Of a stretch of DNA of 64,000 nt, positions 56,163 through 64,000 are shown piece by piece; position 1 is the first letter of the stretch; each line of letters opens with the position of its first letter. The position numbers and the translations under genes are program-made. The notes below the pieces were generated by a model, which saw nothing but the letters and a program-made list of their open reading frames with translations, ran no database searches and was not told where the DNA came from. This stretch comes from Caldalkalibacillus mannanilyticus JCM 10596. GTDB taxonomy: Bacteria; Bacillota; Bacilli; Caldalkalibacillales; JCM-10596. The stretch is from NCBI RefSeq assembly GCF_000615945.1, contig NZ_BAMO01000025.1, forward strand, positions 1-64,000, given 5' to 3'.

Positions 56163-58940
56163 TTATTCCACCAAATGTGCATAATGGGTGTTTACAGTCG
56201 TTGTACAATCAGGACAAAGTGTCGGATGATTTGGATCTTGACCAATTTCTGGAGTGACAATCCAACAACGCTCACACTTCTCACCTTCTGCCGGCAATAC
56301 AATAGCTTTTAGTCCCTCTAACGAAATTGCTCCCTCTGCAGGAAGCTCCTCCAACTGATGAAGCTCTACCTTAGACACAATAAACAGCTTCTCTAATTGA
56401 TCGAACTGTTCTAATAGCTCTCTAGCCCCTTGCTCAGGATATAGATGCAAGGCAGCACTTAAGGAATGACCTATTACTTTTTCTTTTCTGGCATTCTCTA
56501 ACGCCTTTAAGACTTCATCACGAACAAGGATAAACTGATCCCATTTTTGTTCTAACTGATCATTGAAGTAGCTTGAATCTACCTGTGGAAAATCTGTTAA
56601 TTGAACACTGTTCACCTCTGTTCCTGGTACGTATTTCCACACTTCATCCGCTGTATGTGGAATGATCGGTGATACTAGCTTAACTATCATCGTTAATATT
56701 TCATACATCACAGTTTGAGTCGCTTTACGCGCCGTAGACGTGCTAGGCTCTGTATACAATAGATCCTTAGAGATATCTAGGTACAAGGAGCTTAACTCAA
56801 TCGTACAGAAATTGTGAATGGTCGAATAGACATTATGAAATTGGAATTGCTCGTAGGATTTTAATACTCGATCAAGAAGACGTTGTGCCTTAATCATCAT
56901 ATATTGATCTAATTCAGACCATTGTGCCGGAGCAATTCGATCCTGTGTAGGATTGAAATCCTCTAGGTTCCCTAAGACAAAACGTAACGTATTACGAATC
57001 TTACGATACACTTCAGAAATTTGTTTCAAGATATTATCTGAGATACGAACATCTGATTGATAGTCTACTGATGCTACCCATAGACGAAGAATATCTGCCC
57101 CTAATTGATCCATCACCTTCGCTGGAACGATCGTATTTCCTAAGGACTTAGACATCTTTCTTCCTTCTCCATCAAGCGTAAATCCATGACTTAATATCGT
57201 TTTATAAGGGGCTTGACCACTGGTCGCGACGGCTGTAGATAATGAAGAGTTAAACCAGCCTCGATATTGATCGGAGCCTTCAAGGTATAAGTCTGCTGGC
57301 CATTGCAGTTCTTCTCTCTCTTTTAGCACGGCTTCATGAGAAGAACCTGAATCAAACCACACGTCCATCGTATCTGTTTCTTTTCTAAAATGGGTACCAC
57401 CACAACTCGGGCAAGTAAATCCTTCAGGTAATAACTCTTGAGCTTCTTTCGCATACCAAGCATTCGATCCTTCTTGGCGGAATACACCTGAAACATGGTC
57501 AATGGTGTCATCTGTAATTATTTCTACATGACAATCCGTACAGTAGAAGATAGGAATAGGAACTCCCCACACTCTTTGACGGGAAATACACCAGTCGCCA
57601 CGATCTGCAACCATATTATGCAAGCGTGTTTCTCCCCAACTTGGAATCCATTTAACCTCTTTAATAGCCGCAAGTAATTGATCTCTAAAACCATCAATAG
57701 AGGCAAACCATTGCTCTGTGGCTCGGAAAATAACAGGTTGTTTACTTCTCCAATCATGAGGGTAGGAGTGAGTAATAAAGCTAAGCTTAAGAAGGGCTCC
57801 AGACTCTTCTAATTTTTGAGTAATTTCTTTATTCGCTTTGTCATAAAACATTCCTTCAAAGCCAGGAGCTTCGTTTGTAAAATGTCCCTTGTCATCAACT
57901 GGGTTTAATACATCTAAGCCGTATTTTTGCCCCACATGGAAATCGTCCTCCCCATGACCTGGAGCGGTGTGAACACATCCTGTACCCGCATCAAGAGTGA
58001 CATGCTCTCCTAAAATAATCAGAGACTCTCGGTCATAAAAAGGATGCTGTGCTGTTGCTCGTTCTAGCTCCTGACCTTTTATCGTCCTCAGTACTTCATA
58101 GCTTTCCCACTCAAGCTCTTTTTGTAGTGTTTCCAACAAACCATGAGCGACAACAAGCTTATCTCCATTCACACGAATCACACTATACTCTAAATCAGGA
58201 TGTAGAGAAATCGCTAAGTTCGCCGGCAAGGTCCATGGTGTTGTCGTCCAAATCACAATAGAGGTATCCTGATCTAGAATTCCCTTGCCATCCTTGACCT
58301 TAAACTTCACATAGATCGATGCTGATCTTTTATCCTGATATTCAATTTCAGCTTCTGCAAGAGCTGTTTCAGAAGAAGGAGACCAATAAACTGGCTTTAA
58401 GCCTTTATAAATATAGCCTTTCTTCGCCATTTCTCCAAAAACCTTGATTTGTCTCGCCTCATATTCTGGCTTCAGAGTAATGTATGGGTTATCCCAATCT
58501 CCTCTGACACCTAAGCGTTTAAATTGCCCTTTTTGATTTTCAACAAACTTCAAAGCATATTCAGCACAAAGACGTCGAAACTCATTAATCCCTACTTTGT
58601 GACGGTCTACCTTTTCATTTTTGATAATCGCATGCTCAATAGGTAGCCCATGAGTATCCCAGCCTGGAACATAAGGAGCATCGAAGCCACTCATAGATTT
58701 TGATCTGACAATCATGTCTTTTAGCACTTTATTTAAAGCATGACCTAAATGAATATCTCCATTGGCATAAGGAGGGCCATCGTGAAGAATATATTTAGGT
58801 CTTCCCTTGGTACGTCCTTGAACCTGCTTATATATATCTTGCTCCTCCCACCAAGCTTGAATTTCTGGCTCACGTTGTGGTAAGTTCCCTCTCATTGGGA
58901 ATTCAGTTTGTGTAATTTGTAGGGTTTGTTTATAATCCAT
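56163..58940 (-). CDS. ileS: isoleucyl-tRNA synthetase
   Basis: IleS charges tRNA-Ile and edits valine. The class I motif [11 protein letters not shown] is near residue 65, the editing domain near 200-400 ([31 protein letters not shown]), KMSKS near 600 ([12 protein letters not shown]), and the C-terminal zinc-binding cysteines C-x-x-C and C-x-x-C near 890-912. It has 925 residues, full length and unbroken. It is preceded by a T-box leader. Confidence 0.98.
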   Translation of the reverse strand: MDYKQTLQITQTEFPMRGNLPQREPEIQAWWEEQDIYKQVQGRTKGRPKYILHDGPPYANGDIHLGHALNKVLKDMIVRSKSMSGFDAPYVPGWDTHGLPIEHAIIKNEKVDRHKVGINEFRRLCAEYALKFVENQKGQFKRLGVRGDWDNPYITLKPEYEARQIKVFGEMAKKGYIYKGLKPVYWSPSSETALAEAEIEYQDKRSASIYVKFKVKDGKGILDQDTSIVIWTTTPWTLPANLAISLHPDLEYSVIRVNGDKLVVAHGLLETLQKELEWESYEVLRTIKGQELERATAQHPFYDRESLIILGEHVTLDAGTGCVHTAPGHGEDDFHVGQKYGLDVLNPVDDKGHFTNEAPGFEGMFYDKANKEITQKLEESGALLKLSFITHSYPHDWRSKQPVIFRATEQWFASIDGFRDQLLAAIKEVKWIPSWGETRLHNMVADRGDWCISRQRVWGVPIPIFYCTDCHVEIITDDTIDHVSGVFRQEGSNAWYAKEAQELLPEGFTCPSCGGTHFRKETDTMDVWFDSGSSHEAVLKEREELQWPADLYLEGSDQYRGWFNSSLSTAVATSGQAPYKTILSHGFTLDGEGRKMSKSLGNTIVPAKVMDQLGADILRLWVASVDYQSDVRISDNILKQISEVYRKIRNTLRFVLGNLEDFNPTQDRIAPAQWSELDQYMMIKAQRLLDRVLKSYEQFQFHNVYSTIHNFCTIELSSLYLDISKDLLYTEPSTSTARKATQTVMYEILTMIVKLVSPIIPHTADEVWKYVPGTEVNSVQLTDFPQVDSSYFNDQLEQKWDQFILVRDEVLKALENARKEKVIGHSLSAALHLYPEQGARELLEQFDQLEKLFIVSKVELHQLEELPAEGAISLEGLKAIVLPAEGEKCERCWIVTPEIGQDPNHPTLCPDCTTTVNTHYAHLVE

Positions 58941-58971
58941 CCCTTTTCTTCCTCCTTCATTTTAAGAAAAA

Positions 58972-59258
58972 ATAAAAAAACCTCTCATCCTATAGTAGGG
59001 ACGAGAGGTTTACCCGCGGTACCACCCTAGTAAATACAATTCTCCTTCGAGTTTGTATTCGCTTGAACATTCGTAACGTGAATGATTCGAGATTACTTAC
59101 TTCTCTGTTCAGTAATCTGACTCCTGGGTGATCTTCAATAATGTTGTTTTTACTAGGCTCACACCAACCCTAGCTCGCTTAAAAAACAATCACTATCTAC
59201 TCTCCCACTCTGCGTCATTCCATTTAAGATCATTACAAGTATTAGCAACTACATGCTT
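58972..59258 (-). promoter_or_regulatory. T-box leader controlling ileS (isoleucine specifier)
   Basis: The T-box sequence AGGGTGGTACCGCG is perfect (59015-59028, minus strand). It is followed by the terminator hairpin (58979-59012, minus-strand T-run after AACCTCTC). In stem I, GAAGATCACC places an AUC specifier at 59130-59132, which reads as isoleucine and fits ileS. Uncharged tRNA-Ile would favour the antiterminator and raise ileS expression. This accounts for most of the 355-base gap before ileS. Confidence 0.93.
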
Positions 59259-59264
59259 TTTAAT

Positions 59265-59293
59265 ACTTTAATAAAAAGTCGTTTATTCGTCAA
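59265..59293 (-). promoter_or_regulatory. sigma-A promoter for the ileS T-box transcript
   Basis: On the minus strand TTGACG (59288-59293) and TAAAGT (59265-59270) are 17 bases apart, just after the divIVA stop codon. The start of the T-box leader lies a few bases downstream. Confidence 0.65.
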
Positions 59294-59295
59294 GT

Positions 59296-59781
59296 CTATT
59301 TTGGAACAATTTCTAAATCGTCCGCAGTGACTTTATCCCAATCATCGCTCTCAAGCATTTCAAGCTGAGCTTGCAGCAAGGTACGGAACCTTGTTCTATA
59401 GATAGATGCTTGCTTCTTTAATTCCTCGACGTCAATTGAAATGCTTCTGGATTTGGAAAGAGCCTCATTAATAATTCGATCCGCATTTTTTTCGGCTTCT
59501 TTTACAATTAACTGTGCTTCTTTTTTCGCATTAGCCTTTACTTCGTCCGCCGTTTCTTGAGCCACGATGATGGTTTTACTTAAGCTTTCTTCGATATTGG
59601 TAAAATGACCCAGTTTTTCACTCGTTTGAGCTATTTTTTCTTCTAGCTCTTTCTTTTCTCGAATCAATATCTCAAACTCTTTGATCACTAGATCAAGAAA
59701 TTCATTCACTTCATCCTCATCATAGCCACGAAATCCTCGTTTAAATTCTTTGTTATGGATGTCTAAGGGTGTTAATGACAT
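59296..59781 (-). CDS. divIVA: cell division and polarity protein DivIVA
   Basis: DivIVA senses curved membrane and recruits Min and other proteins. The membrane-binding N-terminal domain reads LTPLDIHNKEFKRGFRGYDEDEVNEFLD, followed by a coiled coil that runs to the end of the protein. Length 161 is normal. The ileS promoter begins right after its stop. Confidence 0.96.
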   Translation of the reverse strand: MSLTPLDIHNKEFKRGFRGYDEDEVNEFLDLVIKEFEILIREKKELEEKIAQTSEKLGHFTNIEESLSKTIIVAQETADEVKANAKKEAQLIVKEAEKNADRIINEALSKSRSISIDVEELKKQASIYRTRFRTLLQAQLEMLESDDWDKVTADDLEIVPK

Positions 59782-59863
59782 AGATCCACCTCCAACTTCT
59801 TTTTCCTGATTTACATCAATATTCGACAGGATGATTCAATATCCTGCTATCTTTTTTACTTTG

Positions 59864-60640
59864 TTAGGCTTTTTTTTCACCCAAAACGACACGAAACTTC
59901 TGTTTTTTGGTGATTCCTTCAATCGCAGAAAAGAGAAAACGACCAAATCCTTTAACCGATACGATATCCCCTGCCTCAAGCTGAAGAGAAGAGTGTTCAG
60001 TTACTTTCCAATTGACTTTTACCCTTCCTCCTTTAATTAGAGGAGCTACTTTGGCCCTGGACAAAGATAATAGTTCAGATAAAACCACATCTAAGCGAAG
60101 AGAACTCACGGTTGTTTCCTTATATTTCCATTCTCCAATGGCAGGGACGATGTCATGTAGCGGAATTGATTCACATTGAATCGCGTAACGGTGAATCTGC
60201 TGTAAATTTAGCAGCACGAAGCTGGAGATATCTTGACTCACTAAGCATTGTTGAGCCGAATCAGTAAGCAGAATATCTCCAAATTTTTCTCTTTTAATGC
60301 CTAGACCTAGTAAAGAGCCTAACACATCTCGATGAGTCAAGGTAATTGACTTTTGCTTAGGTTGAATGGAAAGAAGTGTCACTTGAAAATCTTCAGGCGA
60401 CACTTCAACATATTCTGGGGTCAACATGGCTCGTTGACGCTCAGCCCCCATATAGCCTCCAAAAAAAGAAACCTTAACATCGTACGTTCTGCCTACAATG
60501 GATCGAACAATAAACTGTTCTCTTGGATCAAGAAACGGCGTAAGTTTGGACGTCTTGCGATCGCTGACAAGTTCTGTCCATTCAAGTATACGTTCTACTA
60601 GTGGTTTCTCCTCTGGTCTAAAGTGTGCATATAGAGTCAC
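59864..60640 (-). CDS. ylmH: YlmH, S4-domain RNA-binding protein
   Basis: YlmH has an N-terminal part (LVERILEWTELVSDRKTSKLTPFLDPREQ) and a C-terminal S4 RNA-binding domain (LRLDVVLSELLSLSRAKVAPLIKGGRVKVNW). It is linked with division and, in recent work, with rescue of stalled 50S subunits. The start is GTG 60640, with a weak AGGG upstream. Order ylmG-ylmH-divIVA is standard. Length 258 is usual. Confidence 0.93.
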   Translation of the reverse strand: MTLYAHFRPEEKPLVERILEWTELVSDRKTSKLTPFLDPREQFIVRSIVGRTYDVKVSFFGGYMGAERQRAMLTPEYVEVSPEDFQVTLLSIQPKQKSITLTHRDVLGSLLGLGIKREKFGDILLTDSAQQCLVSQDISSFVLLNLQQIHRYAIQCESIPLHDIVPAIGEWKYKETTVSSLRLDVVLSELLSLSRAKVAPLIKGGRVKVNWKVTEHSSLQLEAGDIVSVKGFGRFLFSAIEGITKKQKFRVVLGEKKA

Positions 60641-60646
60641 TTCGAT

Positions 60647-60928
60647 TTACATCCCTAGAATGGAGAATAAAAAGCCTACCGCCGCGATCGCTCCAACTTT
60701 CGCAAACATAACAGCAATAATAGCTACAATTGGAGAAATATCAATCATTCCTAATGGCGGGATGATTTTTCTGAATGGTGCTAGAACAGGCTCGACGAAG
60801 CCCCCCAAAATCTGTCCAAATTTAGTGTCCCTTAAGTTTGGTAACCATGACATGATAATATAAATAAAAATCATATAACGATATATATCAAATAATAAAG
60901 CTATGACTTGTTTGATGTTTCCTTCCAC
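60647..60928 (-). CDS. ylmG: YlmG, YggT family membrane protein
   Basis: A 93-residue membrane protein with two transmembrane segments (about residues 11-30 and 67-88). It carries the YggT marks MSWLPNLRDTKFGQIL, and EPVLAPFRKIIPPLGMIDISPI. GTG 60928 follows GAGG. It lies between sepF and ylmH in the ylm cluster; its exact division role is unknown. Confidence 0.93.
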   Translation of the reverse strand: MEGNIKQVIALLFDIYRYMIFIYIIMSWLPNLRDTKFGQILGGFVEPVLAPFRKIIPPLGMIDISPIVAIIAVMFAKVGAIAAVGFLFSILGM

Positions 60929-60933
60929 TCACT

Positions 60934-61410
60934 TCACCTCATTCTCGATTGATAATCTTCTTGAATCATTTCCGAAATTGTTCCTTGAATTTCAATATTA
61001 TCGGGAGTACAAAGAAAGATATTAGGACCAATTTTCTGAATATCTCCCCCGATTGCATATACGGTGCCACTTAAAAAATCAACCACTCTTTTCGCTTGAT
61101 CGTGATGTAAGCGTTGGAGATTGATGACTACGGCTCTACGATTACGAAGGTGATCAGCAACCTCTTGAGTTTCCTCATATGTACGGGGTTCAACAAGAAC
61201 CATCTTGCTTGATTGTTTGACGGACTGTAGATGAACGACATTCTGATTACCTGCTTTTTGAGATTTTTGCTTGCTAAACGCTTCTTCCTCCACCCATTCC
61301 TCTTCCTCATACTCGTATTCCTGCTCGTGTTGATGTCTGGAGTTTAGTTCACGTTCATCATCAGAACCTACCCCTATAAAGCTCATAAATTTTTGCATCA
61401 TCCCCATCAT
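60934..61410 (-). CDS. sepF: cell division protein SepF
   Basis: SepF polymerises with FtsZ and tethers it to the membrane. The N-terminal amphipathic helix ([13 protein letters not shown]) and a charged, Glu-rich linker precede the conserved domain: [20 protein letters not shown] and [25 protein letters not shown], then [21 protein letters not shown] use ATG 61410, five bases after GGGAG, over GTG 61416. Confidence 0.95.
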   Translation of the reverse strand: MMGMMQKFMSFIGVGSDDERELNSRHQHEQEYEYEEEEWVEEEAFSKQKSQKAGNQNVVHLQSVKQSSKMVLVEPRTYEETQEVADHLRNRRAVVINLQRLHHDQAKRVVDFLSGTVYAIGGDIQKIGPNIFLCTPDNIEIQGTISEMIQEDYQSRMR

Positions 61411-61433
61411 TTCCACTCCCTTCTCAATTGATA

Positions 61434-62114
61434 CTACTCTCCAACAAGAGAAGAGCCTAAGCGTACAAAAGTAGCCCCCTCTTCTATGGCAATATGAAAA
61501 TCATTAGACATTCCCATAGATAATTCGGTTAAAGGTGCATGATCAAATTTGTTTCGCTGAAGGTTTAGCTGAAGCTCCTTCAATTGTCTGAATATTGGAC
61601 GTGTCTTTTCTGGTTCTTGTTCATAAGGTGCCATGGTCATTAGACCAATCGCTCTAACATGAGGGTAGGATTTTAACTCTAGGATAAACTTTTCTACTTC
61701 ATTGGGTGAAAGTCCATGTTTCGTATCTTCTCCTGAGATATTAACCTGAACAAAACAGTCTACAATTTTACCCAAAACACTTGCTCTCTTTTCGATTTCC
61801 TTAGCCAGTGATATACGGTCTAGAGAGTGAATATAAGCAAATTTATCGATCATATCCTTCACTTTATTGGTTTGCAAATGTCCAATAAAATGCCAGATTC
61901 CTTGTCCATTAAGAGCTTCCCATTTTCCCTTTGCATCCTGAACTTTACTTTCCCCAATATGTTCAAGACCTGCTTCGAAGGCTTCTTTCATTCTATCTAA
62001 ATCTACATACTTTGTCACGGCAATCACGGTCAGATCCTTCATTTCTCTGTTGGCCTTTTCACAGGATTGTTTCATTTGCTCTTGAATTCGCTGGAGATTG
62101 TTACGTACTTGCAC
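61434..62114 (-). CDS. ylmE: YlmE, YggS-family PLP-binding protein
   Basis: A PLP homeostasis protein (PLPBP/YggS type). The Schiff-base lysine is in VIAVTKYV near residue 35; [13 protein letters not shown] near 74, [11 protein letters not shown] near 92 and the C-terminal [25 protein letters not shown] near 197 are diagnostic. The single domain has 226 residues. It lies between ylmD and sepF. Confidence 0.96.
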   Translation of the reverse strand: MQVRNNLQRIQEQMKQSCEKANREMKDLTVIAVTKYVDLDRMKEAFEAGLEHIGESKVQDAKGKWEALNGQGIWHFIGHLQTNKVKDMIDKFAYIHSLDRISLAKEIEKRASVLGKIVDCFVQVNISGEDTKHGLSPNEVEKFILELKSYPHVRAIGLMTMAPYEQEPEKTRPIFRQLKELQLNLQRNKFDHAPLTELSMGMSNDFHIAIEEGATFVRLGSSLVGE

Positions 62115-62117
62115 GAT

Positions 62118-62951
62118 TTATCCTTCCTCTCTTTTTCCCATAAAGGCAGTCATTCTCCCTGTACGTCCTTGTTCTTTGCGATGTGAGTAGAATAAATCAA
62201 CATGACAACTTGTGCACCAAGAAGAAACTTCAATATTAACTCCCTTTAATCCTGCTTTTTTAAGAAATTCAACATTGCATTTTTTTAAATCTAACATATA
62301 TTTACGATGGTTTGTAGGAATAACAAACTCATTTATATCCGTCACCTGTAAAAAAGCTTCAATCACGCTTTCATCCACTTCATAACAGCATCCCCCAATG
62401 GAAGGTCCAATGACAGCTAAAATATGATCTGGATCAGATTGAAATTTGCTCTGCCATTCCTTTATCATTTTTGGACCGATTTGAGCCAATGTCCCCTTCC
62501 AGCCCGCGTGTGCCATTCCAATGATTCTCTTCACTGGGTCAAGAAAGAATAGTGGGACACAATCAGCATAAAAAGACGCTAAAAAGAGGTCTGGGGAATC
62601 GGTAAAAATCCCATCGATATCTTGCAAAGCTGAGTCTAATGTATGCAACCCTTTGCCTCCATCTGTTGGTTGGACATGATAGAGATGGTCACTATGAGTC
62701 TGATTTGCACTGACCCACTCCTGTTCAGCATATCCAGTAAGCTGAAGTAGCCTCCGACGGTTCGAAACTACATCCTCAGAATGATCTCCCACATGTAACC
62801 CACAGTTGAGGGAGTGAAATGGATCTCTACTATTCCCACCATGCCTTGTTGTAAATCCTGCAACTAGCCACGGAAATTGATCTGTCCATCGCTCTAATAC
62901 AAGTAATTCTTTATGCATGGAATGTGGAATCAAGATCTCGTCATTTTTCAA
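62118..62951 (-). CDS. ylmD: YlmD, multicopper-oxidase-like/PgeF family purine nucleoside phosphorylase
   Basis: The product has the metal-binding histidines and cysteine of the YfiH/PgeF family: QTHSDHLY near residue 84, SFYADCVPLFFLD near 130 and GMAHAGWKGT near 155. It likely acts on purine nucleosides or repairs peptidoglycan editing, as reported for family members. The start TTG 62951 follows AAGGGG by eight bases; the frame's GTG 62960 overlaps that site. Confidence 0.92.
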   Translation of the reverse strand: MKNDEILIPHSMHKELLVLERWTDQFPWLVAGFTTRHGGNSRDPFHSLNCGLHVGDHSEDVVSNRRRLLQLTGYAEQEWVSANQTHSDHLYHVQPTDGGKGLHTLDSALQDIDGIFTDSPDLFLASFYADCVPLFFLDPVKRIIGMAHAGWKGTLAQIGPKMIKEWQSKFQSDPDHILAVIGPSIGGCCYEVDESVIEAFLQVTDINEFVIPTNHRKYMLDLKKCNVEFLKKAGLKGVNIEVSSWCTSCHVDLFYSHRKEQGRTGRMTAFMGKREEG

Positions 62952-63013
62952 GTCAATCACCCCTTACTTTATCTATCATACAAAATGAACTCTATAAGCT
63001 CAACAAAAAAAGT

Positions 63014-63040
63014 AAACGTTACCCGATTAGAGTAACGTTT
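63014..63040 (-). terminator. intrinsic terminator after ylmC
   Basis: A perfect 9-bp stem (63014-63022 with 63032-63040) with a 9-base loop is followed by ACTTTTTTT on the minus strand. It overlaps the ylmC stop codon and separates it from ylmD. Confidence 0.85.
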
Positions 63041-63353
63041 ATGTATGAACATATGGCTTGTAGGTCTGTGATTGAGATTCAGGTTCTTTATAGCTTTTTT
63101 CCTCTATTAAATATGGTTTTTCATCAAGTCTGACCAAGATCACATCTGAACCGATCTTAACAATATTTCGCCATGGAATGACGATATCCTGTCCACTCGC
63201 CAGAAGACCAAAGAATTTTCCTGGACCAGGGCAGACAATCGCATCAACCCTTCCATGCTTCAGATCAATCTCAAGGTCACATACGGTGCCTAGCTTCTTT
63301 CCATCAGCAATATTGACAACATCTTTTGTTTGAAACTCGGATATTTTTAACAT
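63039..63353 (-). CDS. ylmC: YlmC/YmxH family PRC-barrel protein
   Basis: The 104-residue protein is a PRC-barrel of the YlmC/YmxH sporulation type: LKISEFQTKDVVNIADGKKLG, DLEIDLKHGRVDAIVCPG and QDIVIPWRNIVKIGSDVIL. The last 25 residues are a Pro/Ser/Gln-rich tail. It follows sigG as in B. subtilis. Function is not established. Confidence 0.92.
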   Translation of the reverse strand: MLKISEFQTKDVVNIADGKKLGTVCDLEIDLKHGRVDAIVCPGPGKFFGLLASGQDIVIPWRNIVKIGSDVILVRLDEKPYLIEEKSYKEPESQSQTYKPYVHT

Positions 63354-63420
63354 TTTTTATCCCACCTGCACTCGGACTTTACATTAAGTATATGTGCCAA
63401 ATAGGAAAAATGTACAAAAA

Positions 63421-64000
63421 TTATGCTTGAACATGTTTTTGCATCTGAGCGATCGCCGCTTTCTCTAATCTAGATACCTGTGCTTGTGAAATCCCAATTT
63501 CTTGAGCCACTTCCATCTGAGTTTTCCCTTCAAAAAATCGCATGGATAAGATCATTTTTTCCCGATCGTTTAATCTTCGCATCGCTTCTTTTAAAGCAAT
63601 TTCTTCTACCCATTGAATATCCTTATTTTTCTCATCACTGATTTGATCCATGACAAAAATAGGATCTCCACCATCATGGTAAATAGGTTCAAATAAGGAA
63701 ACCGGATCCTGTATTGCATCTAAAGCAAAAACAATATCCTCCTTGGGAACCTCAAGTACCTCTGAAATCTCCTTCACCGTAGGCTCTCTTGAATGTAGAT
63801 TCGTTAAGCTATCCCTTACCTGCAACGCTTTGTAAGCAATATCTCTTAATGATCTAGAAACCCGAATTGGATTGTTATCTCTTAAATATCTCCTGATCTC
63901 TCCAATAATCATAGGGACAGCATAAGTTGAAAACTTTACATTCTGACTTAAATCAAAGTTATCTATAGACTTCATTAGCCCAATACAACCGACTTGAAAT
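63421..64000 (-). CDS. sigG: forespore sigma factor SigG (cut by the right edge)
   Basis: SigG directs late forespore genes. The frame runs open through 64000, where it reads FQVGCIGLMKSIDNFDLS, the sigma-G core; the first ATG inside the window (63975) is not the true start. Region 2 (STYAVPMIIGEIRRYLRDNN), region 3 (SDEKNK follows) and the region 4 helix-turn-helix (TQMEVAQEIGISQAQVSRLEKAA) are present. The N-terminal part lies outside the window. Confidence 0.95.
   Translation of the reverse strand, partial: FQVGCIGLMKSIDNFDLSQNVKFSTYAVPMIIGEIRRYLRDNNPIRVSRSLRDIAYKALQVRDSLTNLHSREPTVKEISEVLEVPKEDIVFALDAIQDPVSLFEPIYHDGGDPIFVMDQISDEKNKDIQWVEEIALKEAMRRLNDREKMILSMRFFEGKTQMEVAQEIGISQAQVSRLEKAAIAQMQKHVQA

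Overview
The window is a stretch of low-GC Gram-positive chromosome from an endospore-forming, flagellated member of the Bacillales. Evidence for this is a sigma-G gene, an alpha/beta-type small acid-soluble spore protein, CodY, HslUV of the CodWX type, a complete fla/che operon in Bacillus subtilis order, a T-box leader before ileS and the ylm/sepF/divIVA division cluster. The genus cannot be fixed from the sequence alone; the presence of fapA after sigD and of comM, an SASP gene and a DUF3905 gene near sucC is a Paenibacillaceae/Brevibacillus-like trait. Almost every gene is on the minus strand, so transcription runs from high to low coordinates. The only clear plus-strand gene is an alpha/beta hydrolase at 54764-55753.

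In transcription order (right to left): sigG (cut by the right edge), ylmC, ylmD, ylmE, sepF, ylmG, ylmH and divIVA; a T-box leader and ileS; a 43-codon FbpB-like gene; the divergent hydrolase; lspA, an RluA-type pseudouridine synthase, rnhB, ylqG, ylqH, yraN and comM; an SASP gene, a DUF3905 gene and a lipoprotein gene; sucC-sucD; dprA, topA, trmFO, xerC, hslV, hslU and codY. Then comes a ~27-kb fla/che operon: flgB, flgC, fliE-F-G-H-I-J, motE-like, fliK, flgD, a TIGR02530-type gene, hook gene flgE/G, swrD/flbD, fliL, fliM, fliY, cheY, fliO/Z, fliP, fliQ, fliR, flhB, flhA, flhF, flhG, cheB, cheA, cheW, cheC, cheD, a small membrane protein, sigD, fapA, a charged small protein and a SwrB/DUF6115-like protein. 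Last come rpsB, tsf, pyrH, frr, uppS, cdsA and dxr (cut by the left edge).

The parts fit together as in B. subtilis. The fla/che operon builds the basal body, hook and export apparatus, carries the CheA/W/B/C/D/Y signalling core, and ends with the sigma factor for late flagellar genes. The flanks are housekeeping: translation, isoprenoid and lipid synthesis, division, TCA cycle, DNA topology and proteolysis. Intrinsic terminators separate most units.

The most important caution for a reader is that six genes (fapA, cheC, fliY, fliI, flgB, comM) are each broken by one or two short indels, nine sites in all. Each is repaired by adding one or two bases, usually in a short homopolymer, and each repair restores conserved family sequence. 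This looks more like base-calling or assembly error than gene decay, but the reads would have to be checked. I see no CRISPR array, insertion sequence, prophage, tRNA or rRNA, and no clearly new multi-gene system. The most interesting leads are a Spo0A-box-like site over a candidate fla/che promoter, a FliK-like/FlhB-like gene pair (ylqG-ylqH) outside the flagellar operon, a UppS with an altered catalytic loop, and an alpha/beta hydrolase lacking recognisable acid and histidine motifs.
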